This document shows positions 27,084 through 35,618 of a stretch of DNA of 64,000 nucleotides, piece by piece; the first letter of the stretch is position 1; each line of letters opens with the position of its first letter. Both the position numbers and the translations under genes were made by a program. The notes beneath the pieces are model-generated. The model was not told the origin of the DNA. It saw only the letters and a program-made list of their open reading frames with translations, and did no database searches. The DNA comes from UBA1309 sp047605645. Its GTDB lineage: Bacteria; Bacteroidota; Bacteroidia; Bacteroidales; Dysgonomonadaceae. Location of the stretch: the NCBI GenBank assembly GCA_047605645.1, contig JASGFJ010000016.1, positions 37,447-101,446 on the forward strand, in the 5' to 3' direction.

Positions 27084-27257
27084 TTATTTCCCAGAAGACT
27101 CTACTACAGAAAAATAATCTGCAACATTACTCACCTTTTTCAATCCAATGAGATAGTAATCATATAAAGAGGAGGTAACCACTTTCTCTCCTGTTAGCAC
27201 TTTTTTTGCAAGGTGTGCTATCTCATCAGGTAAGCTACTGAATTTTATTTTTCCCAT
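27084..27257 (-). CDS. Small ORF, 57 residues
   Basis: Starts ATG at 27257, 9 bp after the metallophosphoesterase stop, and ends TAA at 27084. It reads MGKIKFSSLPDEIAHLAKKV and continues through SSLYDYYLIGLKK to ESSGK. The residue composition looks like a real soluble protein: hydrophobic and charged residues alternate and there are no low-complexity runs. No family recognised. Tight spacing suggests it belongs to the same operon. Confidence 0.55.
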   Translation of the reverse strand: MGKIKFSSLPDEIAHLAKKVLTGEKVVTSSLYDYYLIGLKKVSNVADYFSVVESSGK

Positions 27258-27266
27258 TTTAGTATT

Positions 27267-28061
27267 TTAGTTACATTCGTAAAGTTCCATAATATCCAAC
27301 ATTCGAAAACAGATATTTGAAATATATTCTGTATAAGAATTATGGAAATGTCCATAGAACCATTTTTTTACAGGATGTCCTTCTCGGATTAAACCATCAT
27401 GAATATTATCCATAATTTTTCGTTCTTGGATAATATCTGACTCTAAATCTTTATCTTTTAACAGCCAATGTTCAATTCCAGCCTTTGTAAGAGGTGTACA
27501 AAAAGAAGGTGCAGTATGAGTAACAACAGTATCAATCAATATATTGTTAGACTTCAATTCGGTTAATAACATTTCATCAAATACAGGCATTTCATTTTCC
27601 CAGTAACACTTTGGAACTGTCCATCCTTTCAGCCCGGCTAACCACATGGCATGTAGCCGTTCCGACCTATCAACAGAAATTGCTCCTCCAATACAAAGAA
27701 TATTCTGGTTATTAAAACGAATTATACTGTAATCAGGAAGCGTTTTCATAAGTGGGAAATCAATCAATTTGTTTTGGTAATATTCTGGAGCATCATGATT
27801 TCCTCGAATTAAAAGTAATCGACAATTTATTTTTTGAAGTATTCTACTTAACTTCTGATATACTTGTTCGTAATATCCGAATTTTTCAAATCCGATTCCA
27901 CAATCTCCGGCAAGTAGGATATTAGCATTATTTATCCCCTTACGTTTTATTTCATAAAGCAATGTCTTAAATTCGCCGTGTATATCACCACAGATGAAAA
28001 GAGAATCGTATTTATTATAATCCGGAAGTAAATTCATAAAATCTATTAGACTGGTTTGCAT
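27267..28061 (-). CDS. Calcineurin-like metallophosphoesterase
   Basis: All motifs of a two-metal phosphoesterase are present: LFICGDIHGEF (residues 21-31 from ATG 28061), LLAGDCGIGF, LLLIRGNHDAPEY, VVTHTAPSFC and YGHFHNS. About 264 residues, cytoplasmic. The reading frame is open back to a GTG at 28085; the ATG at 28061 lies inside the palindrome at 28058-28073, so the true start is uncertain. It follows the nucleotidyltransferase gene by about 48 bp on the same strand. Substrates of this family range from phosphoproteins to nucleotides; here it probably works with, or against, the neighbouring nucleotidyltransferase. Confidence 0.85.
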   Translation of the reverse strand: MQTSLIDFMNLLPDYNKYDSLFICGDIHGEFKTLLYEIKRKGINNANILLAGDCGIGFEKFGYYEQVYQKLSRILQKINCRLLLIRGNHDAPEYYQNKLIDFPLMKTLPDYSIIRFNNQNILCIGGAISVDRSERLHAMWLAGLKGWTVPKCYWENEMPVFDEMLLTELKSNNILIDTVVTHTAPSFCTPLTKAGIEHWLLKDKDLESDIIQERKIMDNIHDGLIREGHPVKKWFYGHFHNSYTEYISNICFRMLDIMELYECN

Positions 28062-28073
28062 TTCGCGAAATGC
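28058..28073. promoter_or_regulatory. Palindrome, internal copy
   Basis: GCATTTCGCGAAATGC, a perfect 16-bp palindrome identical to the core of the palindrome in the cluster promoter (29335-29366). It overlaps the likely start of the metallophosphoesterase gene. Confidence 0.7.
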
Positions 28074-28108
28074 GAAATAATACACATAAAACAGACATAA
28101 ACAAACTG

Positions 28109-28810
28109 TTATTGTATTTCAATAGAAGCAATATTATTAATAATATCACAGATATAATGTACTCTTTCTTCTTGACTGTCGATAGGTAACATACAGTCTA
28201 TTGATTCAATAATATTGTCATTATTGATTAGTAAAGTGCACTGCTCTTTAAGATAGTGTTTAAGCTCTATGTTGGTACAACTTTTGACTATATCGGTTAT
28301 ACCATCATTGTTGTCAAGAACATAAATTATATCCTCAAAATCATGACTTGTCCTTAAATCTTCGCCGCCCCTGTCTTGGTGTGCCTCAAATTTAGTTGCA
28401 AGATAATATTCGGAAGAAAGGATATAAACATTAGTACCATCAGGCAATTTTACTTCAATTTTATTTTTTATTCCATCGGGATACCACCGATTTGAAAACC
28501 CCATTACGCCTGAATGGGTAGGCATTACATCAACTTTTATACCATCATAAATCCAACGGCAAACAGGGGCTCCTTCCGAAGTGTCGTGCGCAAACTTTAG
28601 TTTACATAACTCTTCTTCGAAATCCCCTAATTTTATATAAGAACTTATTTCAATTATACAATCTACATCTAGTGTTGCCCTTATATCCGATAATTCCGGT
28701 TCTTTTGCATATAATTCAGCAACACATCCTCCAACAAAAACGACTTCATCCCTCAAATGTCCCAAACCCGTTGCAACGAGTTGTAGCATTGTCATATTAC
28801 TACTTGACAT
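28109..28810 (-). CDS. Nucleotidyltransferase-fold protein (AbiEii-like toxin candidate)
   Basis: From ATG 28810 the protein has 233 residues. The nucleotidyltransferase signature reads VFVGGCVAELYA (GG at 27-28), TLDVDCII (D48, D50) and IKVDVMPTH (D94 as third acidic residue). TKFEAHQDRGGEDLRTSHDFEDI fits the AbiEii / DUF1814-like helical part. The start codon overlaps the stop of the winged-helix gene by 11 bp, the usual coupling of an antitoxin-toxin pair. Toxins of this fold modify tRNA or other targets. No family member of known target can be named. Confidence 0.75.
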   Translation of the reverse strand: MSSSNMTMLQLVATGLGHLRDEVVFVGGCVAELYAKEPELSDIRATLDVDCIIEISSYIKLGDFEEELCKLKFAHDTSEGAPVCRWIYDGIKVDVMPTHSGVMGFSNRWYPDGIKNKIEVKLPDGTNVYILSSEYYLATKFEAHQDRGGEDLRTSHDFEDIIYVLDNNDGITDIVKSCTNIELKHYLKEQCTLLINNDNIIESIDCMLPIDSQEERVHYICDIINNIASIEIQ

Positions 28811-29327
28811 AATCTTTGATTCTTTTATCGAGTTCTTTAATTGCAATCTCTATTTCTCTTGTCCTTCCAACCCTTAACGTGTCAACTATAACAAGATACT
28901 CATATAGTTGAGGATCGTTATCAATAAACTTAGGTATATTTTCATATAAAGGAACTACAGAAAAACCTCTTTTGGTTCCTTTATAATAAGACCATACATA
29001 ATTATCATTCCCGATTGTTAGATGCTCCTTTATTGGAGATGCTGAATGAGCAGTTGAGATTCCTCTTACAGAAGTTCCAACTTGAGGTGGAAAAACATAT
29101 TTTAATCCGTAAATAAGAAAATCTCGCAAAGCGAGGATATTTACCTTCCTTTTAGATTGGTTGACAAGTCCGGCAATCCGGTTTCTTTCAAGCGCAGAAG
29201 ATACTTCGCTAAGACTCACTTGTAACGCCTTCGACATTTCCATCAAAGTCCATCGTTTTTCCCCATATGTTAGTATCTTCAATAAGACCACAATATCCTG
29301 CGGCCGCATTCCATTATGTTTTTGCAT
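28800..29327 (-). CDS. Winged-helix regulator, likely antitoxin
   Basis: 175 residues from ATG 29327. I prefer this start because the in-frame TTG further up lies inside the promoter palindrome. The N-terminal winged helix reads RPQDIVVLLKILTYGEKRWT, MEMSKALQVSLSEVSSALER and AGLVNQSKRKVNILALRDFL. The C-terminal half (from about 85) has no recognised domain. It overlaps the next gene by 11 bp. By position it should bind the palindrome covering its own promoter and counteract the nucleotidyltransferase. Confidence 0.75.
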   Translation of the reverse strand: MQKHNGMRPQDIVVLLKILTYGEKRWTLMEMSKALQVSLSEVSSALERNRIAGLVNQSKRKVNILALRDFLIYGLKYVFPPQVGTSVRGISTAHSASPIKEHLTIGNDNYVWSYYKGTKRGFSVVPLYENIPKFIDNDPQLYEYLVIVDTLRVGRTREIEIAIKELDKRIKDYVK

Positions 29328-29334
29328 AATCTCA

Positions 29335-29390
29335 TTATTTTTGCATTTCGCGAAATGCAAAAATAAGTATTTTATTCATTAATATACAAA
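29335..29390 (-). promoter_or_regulatory. Promoter with 32-bp perfect palindrome
   Basis: A perfect inverted repeat with 16-bp arms spans 29335-29366, with core GCATTTCGCGAAATGC. On the minus strand its first half contains a -7 box TATTTTTG (29358-29365), and a -33 TTTG lies at 29387-29390 with 21 bp between. The palindrome therefore covers the -7 box and the start of transcription, the classic position of an autorepressor operator. Confidence 0.8.
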
Positions 29391-29474
29391 TAATTAATTG
29401 TGTTTATTTTCACATATTCCTGCATAAAAATCCTAAATGGATTTGACGAATAACTAGATCTCTGTAAAACTGAA

Positions 29475-29532
29475 CCCAACCTTCACTCTTCCTCCATCAC
29501 ATTTCCGGATAGATGTCTTCAGGCTGCCTATG
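29475..29532. repeat. MITE fragment
   Basis: About 58 bp resembling the first end of the 325-bp MITEs (CCCAACCTTCACTC, CCTCCATCACAT, AGATGTCTTCAGGCTGC). The similarity stops abruptly; no second end is found before the full copy at 29626. Confidence 0.65.
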
Positions 29533-29625
29533 TAATCGGTGACTTCGTATCATCACTTTTCGCTAAAGCCAAATCATTATTATTTGGAAAAAATAGCATT
29601 GTTATTTTGTGGTGTCACCTCCTAA

Positions 29626-29951
29626 CCCAACTTTCACTCTTTCTCCATCACATTCTCAGGTAGATGCCTCCAGGCTGCTTATCCGAGTGGTGGCTGTGAC
29701 CTACAGATTTTTATTTTCTTAAAAGACGCCTGTTTTTATAATTGCCTCATTTATTTGAGGTTGAAACGAAGTTATACATTCACGTGCATGCCACAAAAAT
29801 ACAACAAGAAATAGGAACAAAAGTGTCCTACAATTCGAATTTAAGACAGCTATGCAAAACATTTCTCGTGATTTTCTGAGGGTTATTGCCTTGAAAAAAA
29901 CCGAAACCAGCTTGTTGTTTTTGAAAAATAATTTTGTGAGTGAAACTTGGG
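29626..29951. mobile_element. MITE-like element, copy 2 (326 bp)
   Basis: Close relative of the element at 14615, in the same orientation. It starts CCCAACTTTCAC, ends GTGAAACTTGGG, and is flanked by CTAA on both sides (29622-29625, 29952-29955). No coding capacity of its own. Confidence 0.8.
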
Positions 29952-29960
29952 CTAAGCACA

Positions 29961-30104
29961 ATGAAAGAATTACTCAACAGCTATCATTCTGAGAAAAATA
30001 AACCGATTGAGGATATTATTGACTTTCATTACAAGTTTAATCAACCGGAAAACAAAAGCCGTTCTTCACACAAACCAGCATACTTCCCGAGGGTATCACA
30101 CTAA
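29961..30104 (+). pseudogene. Short ORF resembling a broken Fic-domain gene
   Basis: 47 codons starting 9 bp after the MITE end. KELLNSYHSEKNKPIEDIID followed by FHYKF is how Fic proteins read just before their HPF-DGNGR motif, but the motif itself is absent and the frame runs into the 23-bp tandem repeats. The match is short, so the assignment is tentative. Confidence 0.3.
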
Positions 30105-30222
30105 CGCTAGTGAGGGTATCACACTAGCACGAGTGAGGGTGTCGCACTAACGCTAGTGTGGGTGTCGCACTAGTACGAGTGTGGGTATCGCAATAAAATT
30201 GGTGATGGCATCGGAATAACAC
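30089..30222. repeat. 23-bp tandem repeat, about 5.8 units
   Basis: Units start at 30089, 30112, 30135, 30158, 30181 and 30204 (partial). Each begins GAGGGT or a close variant. Units 1 and 3 contain CACTAACGCTAGTG and units 2 and 4 contain CACTAGnACGAGTG, so there is a 46-bp higher-order repeat. Units 5 and 6 are decayed. Each CACTA...TAGTG block is partly self-complementary. Confidence 0.85.
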
Positions 30223-30514
30223 AATCGTAATTGATTGCATAAAGTAGCCGATAATGTACTGCAAAATAAGTGATGCAAACCCATTCGTCTCTCCCCAAAA
30301 GCACACAGCTATATGTTATAACTATACTATCTGGCTAAGTGGAGGAGGATTGCCTTCGTTTGGCAAATGGCATACCGTTCAATGCATTGCGGGAGGATTG
30401 AATAATAAACAAAACCGAATCCTTTCGCGAAGGCAAATCACAAACATCCAGAGCAGAACGAATCTACGCTTATTTTCAAATTAGTCAATATTAACTATAA
30501 ATATTTTGCCAAAG

Positions 30515-30530
30515 TTAAACATTCGTTTAA
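30515..30530. promoter_or_regulatory. Candidate TetR operator upstream of the regulator
   Basis: TTAAAC-ATTC-GTTTAA, a 16-bp inverted repeat 29 bp before the TetR start. The same half-sites with the same spacing occur before the activase gene (31334-31349). Confidence 0.65.
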
Positions 30531-30558
30531 ATTTGAAACATCGAATAAAAAAGCTTTT

Positions 30559-31176
30559 ATGAGAAAGAGATATTCTACATCAGACATCAGCGATAAAATA
30601 CTGGACGCTGCGCGTGAACTTTTTATCGCAAATGGCTATACAGGTACAAGTATACGTGATATAGCAGCATTATCGGGAGCCAATGTGGCGCATATCAAAT
30701 ATTACTACGATTCAAAAGCAAATCTGTTCGGAATTATTTTTGATGAAGCTTTTGAGATTCTGGTACGAAGACTTTATAACAATTTCAATTCGGACGCTCC
30801 TTTTCTTGAAATAGTGGAAAAATGGATTGATATTTATTATGATATATTGCCCGAAAATCCTCAAATACCGATATTTATACTGAACGAAATAAATCACAAT
30901 CCCGAAGCCCTTGTCCAGAAGATAATCGCAAAAAATCCACACGGGATATTCAATAAGTTTTTCAAGAAAATGGAAGATGAAATAGCACTGGGCAGAATTA
31001 AAAATATACCGGTAGTTGATTTCGCCATGAATGTTTTGTCATTAAGCGTTTTCCCTTTTATGCTTAAAAGTATAGCACTCCGCTTAACCGGCAAAACAGA
31101 TGAAGAATACACCCAACTGCTAAAGGATCACAAGAAATACGTTTTGGATTTTGTCCTGAACGGATTGAAGCCTTAA
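30559..31176 (+). CDS. TetR family transcriptional regulator
   Basis: A 205-residue regulator. The N-terminal helix-turn-helix reads ILDAARELFIANGYTGTSIR, DIAALSGANVAHIKYYYDSK (residues about 12-52). The C-terminal ligand domain is all-helical and not assignable to a ligand. It precedes the giant acyl-CoA dehydratase activase gene by 191 bp, in the same direction. Matching inverted repeats before both genes suggest it represses itself and the activase. Confidence 0.92.
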   Translation: MRKRYSTSDISDKILDAARELFIANGYTGTSIRDIAALSGANVAHIKYYYDSKANLFGIIFDEAFEILVRRLYNNFNSDAPFLEIVEKWIDIYYDILPENPQIPIFILNEINHNPEALVQKIIAKNPHGIFNKFFKKMEDEIALGRIKNIPVVDFAMNVLSLSVFPFMLKSIALRLTGKTDEEYTQLLKDHKKYVLDFVLNGLKP

Positions 31177-31333
31177 CTAAACAGAAATACATTACAGCGA
31201 AATATAGCCTCAAAAAAAAGAGATACATACTGGATTACAAGTATATAAAATGCAGGAAGCAGACTTAAAACTGAAATAGTTTTCTGAGAACACCTGCAAA
31301 AGGAAGTTGTAATCCAAGTATTTTTCCCTTTTC

Positions 31334-31349
31334 TTAAACAGTTGTTTAA
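31334..31349. promoter_or_regulatory. Candidate TetR operator upstream of the activase
   Basis: TTAAAC-AGTT-GTTTAA, 18 bp before the activase start codon. It has the same half-sites and 4-bp spacer as the repeat before the TetR gene. Confidence 0.65.
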
Positions 31350-31367
31350 CTAATAAAATAACCAAAG

Positions 31368-34300
31368 ATGAAACTAAACAATATTTACAGAATAGGTATC
31401 GATGTAGGTTCCACAACATTGAAAGTCGTTGTTATAAATCATTCAGATGAGCTCATTTATAAAGTATACAGGCGTCATAAAGCCAACTTCAATACTATAT
31501 TCATTGAAGAACTTCAGAAAATACGGAAAGCATTTCCTGATGTACAATTTACAGCAGGCATCACAGGTTCGGCGGGTATGGGAATTTCTGAACGAGCAAA
31601 AATACCTTTCGTGCAGGAAGTCATTGCTTCCATAGAAGTAATAAAAAAACAATTTCCGGATGCCCGTACACTAATCGACCTCGGGGGAGAAGATGCCAAA
31701 ATGGTATTCTTTGAAGAAGGAAAACAACCCGACATCCGAATGAACGGGAGTTGTGCCGGCGGAACCGGCGTATTCATCGATCAAATGGCGGATCTTATGA
31801 ATATAAGCGTTGAGGAATTAGCTCGGCAAGCCCTTAAACATGAAAAAACATATCCGGTTGCATCCCGCTGCGGCGTCTTTGCCAAAACAGATATACAAAA
31901 CCTTATTTCCAGGAATATACCTGTCCCGGACATCTCTTTTTCTACTCTGCACGCAGTCGCCCTACAGAGCATAACCACGTTGGCAAAAGGCTGCGACATC
32001 CAACCGAAAGTGATATGTATCGGTGGCCCGCTCACATTTATCCCTGCATTAAGAAATGCATTTGTAAAATTACTGGGAATCGGTAGCTCCGACTTCACTC
32101 TTCCGCCTAATAGTGAATATTTTCCGGCCTGGGGAACAGCTCTCTTGGGCAGGGAAATAGCAAACCCCGACGCCCTCATCCAGAGCCTCGAGCAGAAAAG
32201 CGATGCAACCAAAGATGCATTGCCGCAATTGTTTCAAGATGAAAACGAATACCGGGAATGGAGAGCATCCCGAAAAATCAAACCCCTGAGAAGAGCAGAA
32301 CTGGGATCCAAAGAAAACACAGATTGTTTTCTCGGGATAGATTCCGGCTCCACAACAACGAAGATACTCGTTACCGACATGGACGGAGATATCGTTTACA
32401 CATACTACGAAAACAATCAAGGCAATCCGTTGAAAAAAGTCATTGATGGCTTGAAACGATTCTATCAGAAAACAAAACAGAAAGGAATTGATTTCCGGTT
32501 TCTTTCATCTGCCGTCACAGGTTACGGAGAAGAATTGGTCAAATCGGCACTGAACCTCGATTATGGAATTGTGGAGACTATGGCTCATCTCTCCGGGGCA
32601 CAGTACGCAGATCCGGAAGCCTCGTTTGTCCTGGACATTGGAGGGCAAGATATGAAATCAATTTTCACACGGAATGGCATTATTTCCCGGATTGAACTAA
32701 ACGAAGCCTGTTCTTCGGGATGCGGATCCTTCCTGCAAAACTTTGCCTCGACAATGGGGATGAGCCCGGAAGGGTTCTCCAGAGCTGCGTGTCTGGCAAA
32801 ATATCCCGGTGATCTGGGATCGCGATGCACCGTATTTATGAATTCGAAGGTCAAACAATTGCTAAAGGAAAATGCTTCCCTGGGAGATATCGCTGCCGGA
32901 CTGTCTTATTCGGTTGTCAAAAACTGCCTCTTCAAAGTTCTCAAAATATCCAACCTGAAACTGCTAGGCGAACATATTGTTGTTCAGGGAGGAACCTTTC
33001 GCAACGAGGCTGTATTCAGAGCATTGGAATTACTATCAGGTAAATCGGTCAGTTCCACCGACTGCCCCGAATTGATGGGCGCCTTGGGTGCAGCATTGTA
33101 CGCCAAGAAAATGTGGACAAAAAACAAAAGCCAAACAAAATTCACCGGTCACGAAATCTTGCCGGATCTGAATTCTGTAAACACCACGGAACTGCAATGC
33201 AAAGGATGTACAAACACATGTTCCATCCTTCGCTTCCGCTTTGAAAACGGCAATACCTGTTATGCCGGAAACAAATGCGAAAAAATATTTTACAACCGCG
33301 ACACAGCTCCCCAAAAGGGATACAACGCTTTTGAGGAAAAGAACCGGATACTTTTCGAACACGACACCGAGAAAAAGACAAAAGACCAGCGAAAAAGAAT
33401 AGGTATTCCGCGCGTTTTAAACATGTTCGAAAATTATCCATTCTGGCATACACTGTTGACAGGATGTGATTTCGAGGTCGTTCTGTCTCCGGAATCCACC
33501 ACCGAACTCTATCAAAAGGGAGTCGGAAGCATTATGTCGGATAACATTTGTTTTCCGGCTAAACTTGTGCACGGACATATCCAAGCATTGGCTGAGCTTG
33601 GGGTCGACCGTATTTTTTACCCCATGATATTTAAAGAGGAAAAAGAATTCGATTCTTCTGTCAATTCATTCAATTGTCCGGTGGTAAGCGGATACCCCGA
33701 TGTTATCCGAAGCTCGATAGATCCTCAGGACAGACTCGGTGTTCCATTCGACAAACCGGTTATAACATTCAATAATGAGAAATCGCTGAGAAATACCTGC
33801 CTGAGCTATATCTCTTCTTTAGGAGTAAGCAAATCCGTATTCGAAAAAGCGTTTCAAAAAGCTCTTCAGAAACGTAATAGTACGAAAGAAGCATTGTCCG
33901 ATAAACAAAAAAGCAGGTTTGACGAAGTTGTTGCTGAAAACAAGCCGGTGGTAGTAATCACCGGAAGGCCCTACCACGCCGATCCGTTGATTCATCAAAA
34001 GGTCGGACAAATTCTTTCCGACATGGCGGTGAACGTATTCACCGACGACATCTTCCGCGAGGAACAGAATCCGGGATTCGGAGATCTAAATATTATTTCA
34101 CAATGGGCTTATCCTAATCGAGTTGTGCAGGCAGCAATGGAAGTTGCAAAACTTCCCCGGAATGTGCAGTTGGTACAATTGAACTCGTTCGGCTGTGGTC
34201 CTGATTCGTTTTTTATGGATGAAGTAGGAGAAATTCTGAAACAAGCAGGGAAAAACCATACATTGTTGCGCATTGACGAAATAGCTAGCCCCGGCTCTGT

Positions 34301-35618
34301 CAGATTGCGGATGCGTTCTCTTATTGAATCCTTAAAAGTAATGATTCCGGAATACGCCCCGAAAAGAAAGCCATTCAGAGGTTATGAAAGGACATACCGG
34401 AAAGAAGATAGGGAGAAAACAATACTTGTTCCCTGGTTTGCCGATTTCATATCTCCGTTTATTCCGGCTGTGGGAGAACTTGCCGGATACAAAATCGTAA
34501 ATCTGCCGAAAAGCAATAAAACATCTGCCGAGACAGGATTGGTATATGGACACAACGAGGTATGCTATCCCTCAACACTTGTTTTGGGAGACATAATCAC
34601 AGCACTGCAATCGGGAAGATACGACACGGAAAATATAGTCGTAGCCATCACCCAAACAGGAGGGCAATGCCGTGCGACTAATTATCTGGCACAAATAAAA
34701 ACAGGATTGGAGAATGCCGGATTCTCACATATCCCGGTGCTGGTAATTGCAACCAATGGTGTCTATAGAAACGAACAGAAAGCGTTTAAAGTGCCTGTGA
34801 TGAAAATAGTAAACATCATCGTCTATGCACTTCTCTATGCGGATAGCATACAGCAAATGTACAGTTCTACGCTTGTACGAGAAAAGGAGAAAGGAAAAGC
34901 TCGTCGATTATTTGACTTTTACATCGACAAAGGCATAGAGGCGGTACGCAACAATGACCACAAGATGCTGCTTTCGCTACTAAAGAAAGCGGTGGACGAT
35001 TTCAACGACATCGACATTTACATGCATGAATTTACAAAAGTGGGGCTGATTGGCGAAATATATGTAAAATACAATCATTACGGACAGGCTCACATCACTG
35101 AATGGCTACGCTCGAAAGAGATGGAAGTTGTAAGTCCGCCCATCATCGACTTTGTCATGCAATATTTCGTAAATTCTGATGTAAACATCCAAAACGGTGA
35201 TACCCCAAGAAAGCAGCTGAAACACTATTTACACCCTCTTTTTCGAAAGTACATGTCTGCAAGAATCAGTAATGTAGAAAAGATTATGGAAAAATACCGT
35301 TTCTATGTACCCACCGAGTCAATATACATAAAAGCCAAATATGCTTCCGAAATACTGGATCTATCAAATCAGTTCGGTGAAGGATGGTCAATTGCCGGAG
35401 AAGTTTCCGGCTATGCCAGACAAGGAGTAAACAGAGTTGTTTGTGTACAACCTTTCGGATGTATTGCAAATCACATTGTCGCCAAAGGAATAGAAAAACG
35501 GCTAAAGAAATTTTATCCGGATATCAACCTTCTTTATCTGGATGTGGATGGCGGCATGGCTGAAGTCAATCTTCAAAACAGACTGCATTTTTTCATCAGC
35601 CAACCTGAGCTAAGTTGA
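31368..35618 (+). CDS. 2-hydroxyacyl-CoA dehydratase activase, multidomain fusion
   Basis: A 1416-residue cytoplasmic iron-sulfur protein. Two ASKHA ATPase domains of the BadF/BcrA type lie in tandem. The first (about 5-265) has GIDVGSTTLKVVV, the cluster ligands in GSCAGGTGVF, and SRCGVFAKTD. The second (about 322-570) has GIDSGSTTTKILV, EACSSGCGSFLQ and SRCTVFMNSK. A Cys cluster CKGCTNTC...CYAGNKC follows near 605-635, then a DUF2229 domain (from about 670) and a C-terminal HgdB-like part. Homologues use ATP to drive one electron into radical dehydratases of 2-hydroxyacyl-CoAs. The dedicated dehydratase partner is not seen nearby; the C-terminal part may serve. Preceded by a TetR-type operator. 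Confidence 0.9.
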   Translation: MKLNNIYRIGIDVGSTTLKVVVINHSDELIYKVYRRHKANFNTIFIEELQKIRKAFPDVQFTAGITGSAGMGISERAKIPFVQEVIASIEVIKKQFPDARTLIDLGGEDAKMVFFEEGKQPDIRMNGSCAGGTGVFIDQMADLMNISVEELARQALKHEKTYPVASRCGVFAKTDIQNLISRNIPVPDISFSTLHAVALQSITTLAKGCDIQPKVICIGGPLTFIPALRNAFVKLLGIGSSDFTLPPNSEYFPAWGTALLGREIANPDALIQSLEQKSDATKDALPQLFQDENEYREWRASRKIKPLRRAELGSKENTDCFLGIDSGSTTTKILVTDMDGDIVYTYYENNQGNPLKKVIDGLKRFYQKTKQKGIDFRFLSSAVTGYGEELVKSALNLDYGIVETMAHLSGAQYADPEASFVLDIGGQDMKSIFTRNGIISRIELNEACSSGCGSFLQNFASTMGMSPEGFSRAACLAKYPGDLGSRCTVFMNSKVKQLLKENASLGDIAAGLSYSVVKNCLFKVLKISNLKLLGEHIVVQGGTFRNEAVFRALELLSGKSVSSTDCPELMGALGAALYAKKMWTKNKSQTKFTGHEILPDLNSVNTTELQCKGCTNTCSILRFRFENGNTCYAGNKCEKIFYNRDTAPQKGYNAFEEKNRILFEHDTEKKTKDQRKRIGIPRVLNMFENYPFWHTLLTGCDFEVVLSPESTTELYQKGVGSIMSDNICFPAKLVHGHIQALAELGVDRIFYPMIFKEEKEFDSSVNSFNCPVVSGYPDVIRSSIDPQDRLGVPFDKPVITFNNEKSLRNTCLSYISSLGVSKSVFEKAFQKALQKRNSTKEALSDKQKSRFDEVVAENKPVVVITGRPYHADPLIHQKVGQILSDMAVNVFTDDIFREEQNPGFGDLNIISQWAYPNRVVQAAMEVAKLPRNVQLVQLNSFGCGPDSFFMDEVGEILKQAGKNHTLLRIDEIASPGSVRLRMRSLIESLKVMIPEYAPKRKPFRGYERTYRKEDREKTILVPWFADFISPFIPAVGELAGYKIVNLPKSNKTSAETGLVYGHNEVCYPSTLVLGDIITALQSGRYDTENIVVAITQTGGQCRATNYLAQIKTGLENAGFSHIPVLVIATNGVYRNEQKAFKVPVMKIVNIIVYALLYADSIQQMYSSTLVREKEKGKARRLFDFYIDKGIEAVRNNDHKMLLSLLKKAVDDFNDIDIYMHEFTKVGLIGEIYVKYNHYGQAHITEWLRSKEMEVVSPPIIDFVMQYFVNSDVNIQNGDTPRKQLKHYLHPLFRKYMSARISNVEKIMEKYRFYVPTESIYIKAKYASEILDLSNQFGEGWSIAGEVSGYARQGVNRVVCVQPFGCIANHIVAKGIEKRLKKFYPDINLLYLDVDGGMAEVNLQNRLHFFISQPELS

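Noticed and set aside
30089..30222. Possible CRISPR array
   Set aside because: The units are head-to-tail without spacers, and no cas gene is present. It is a plain tandem repeat.
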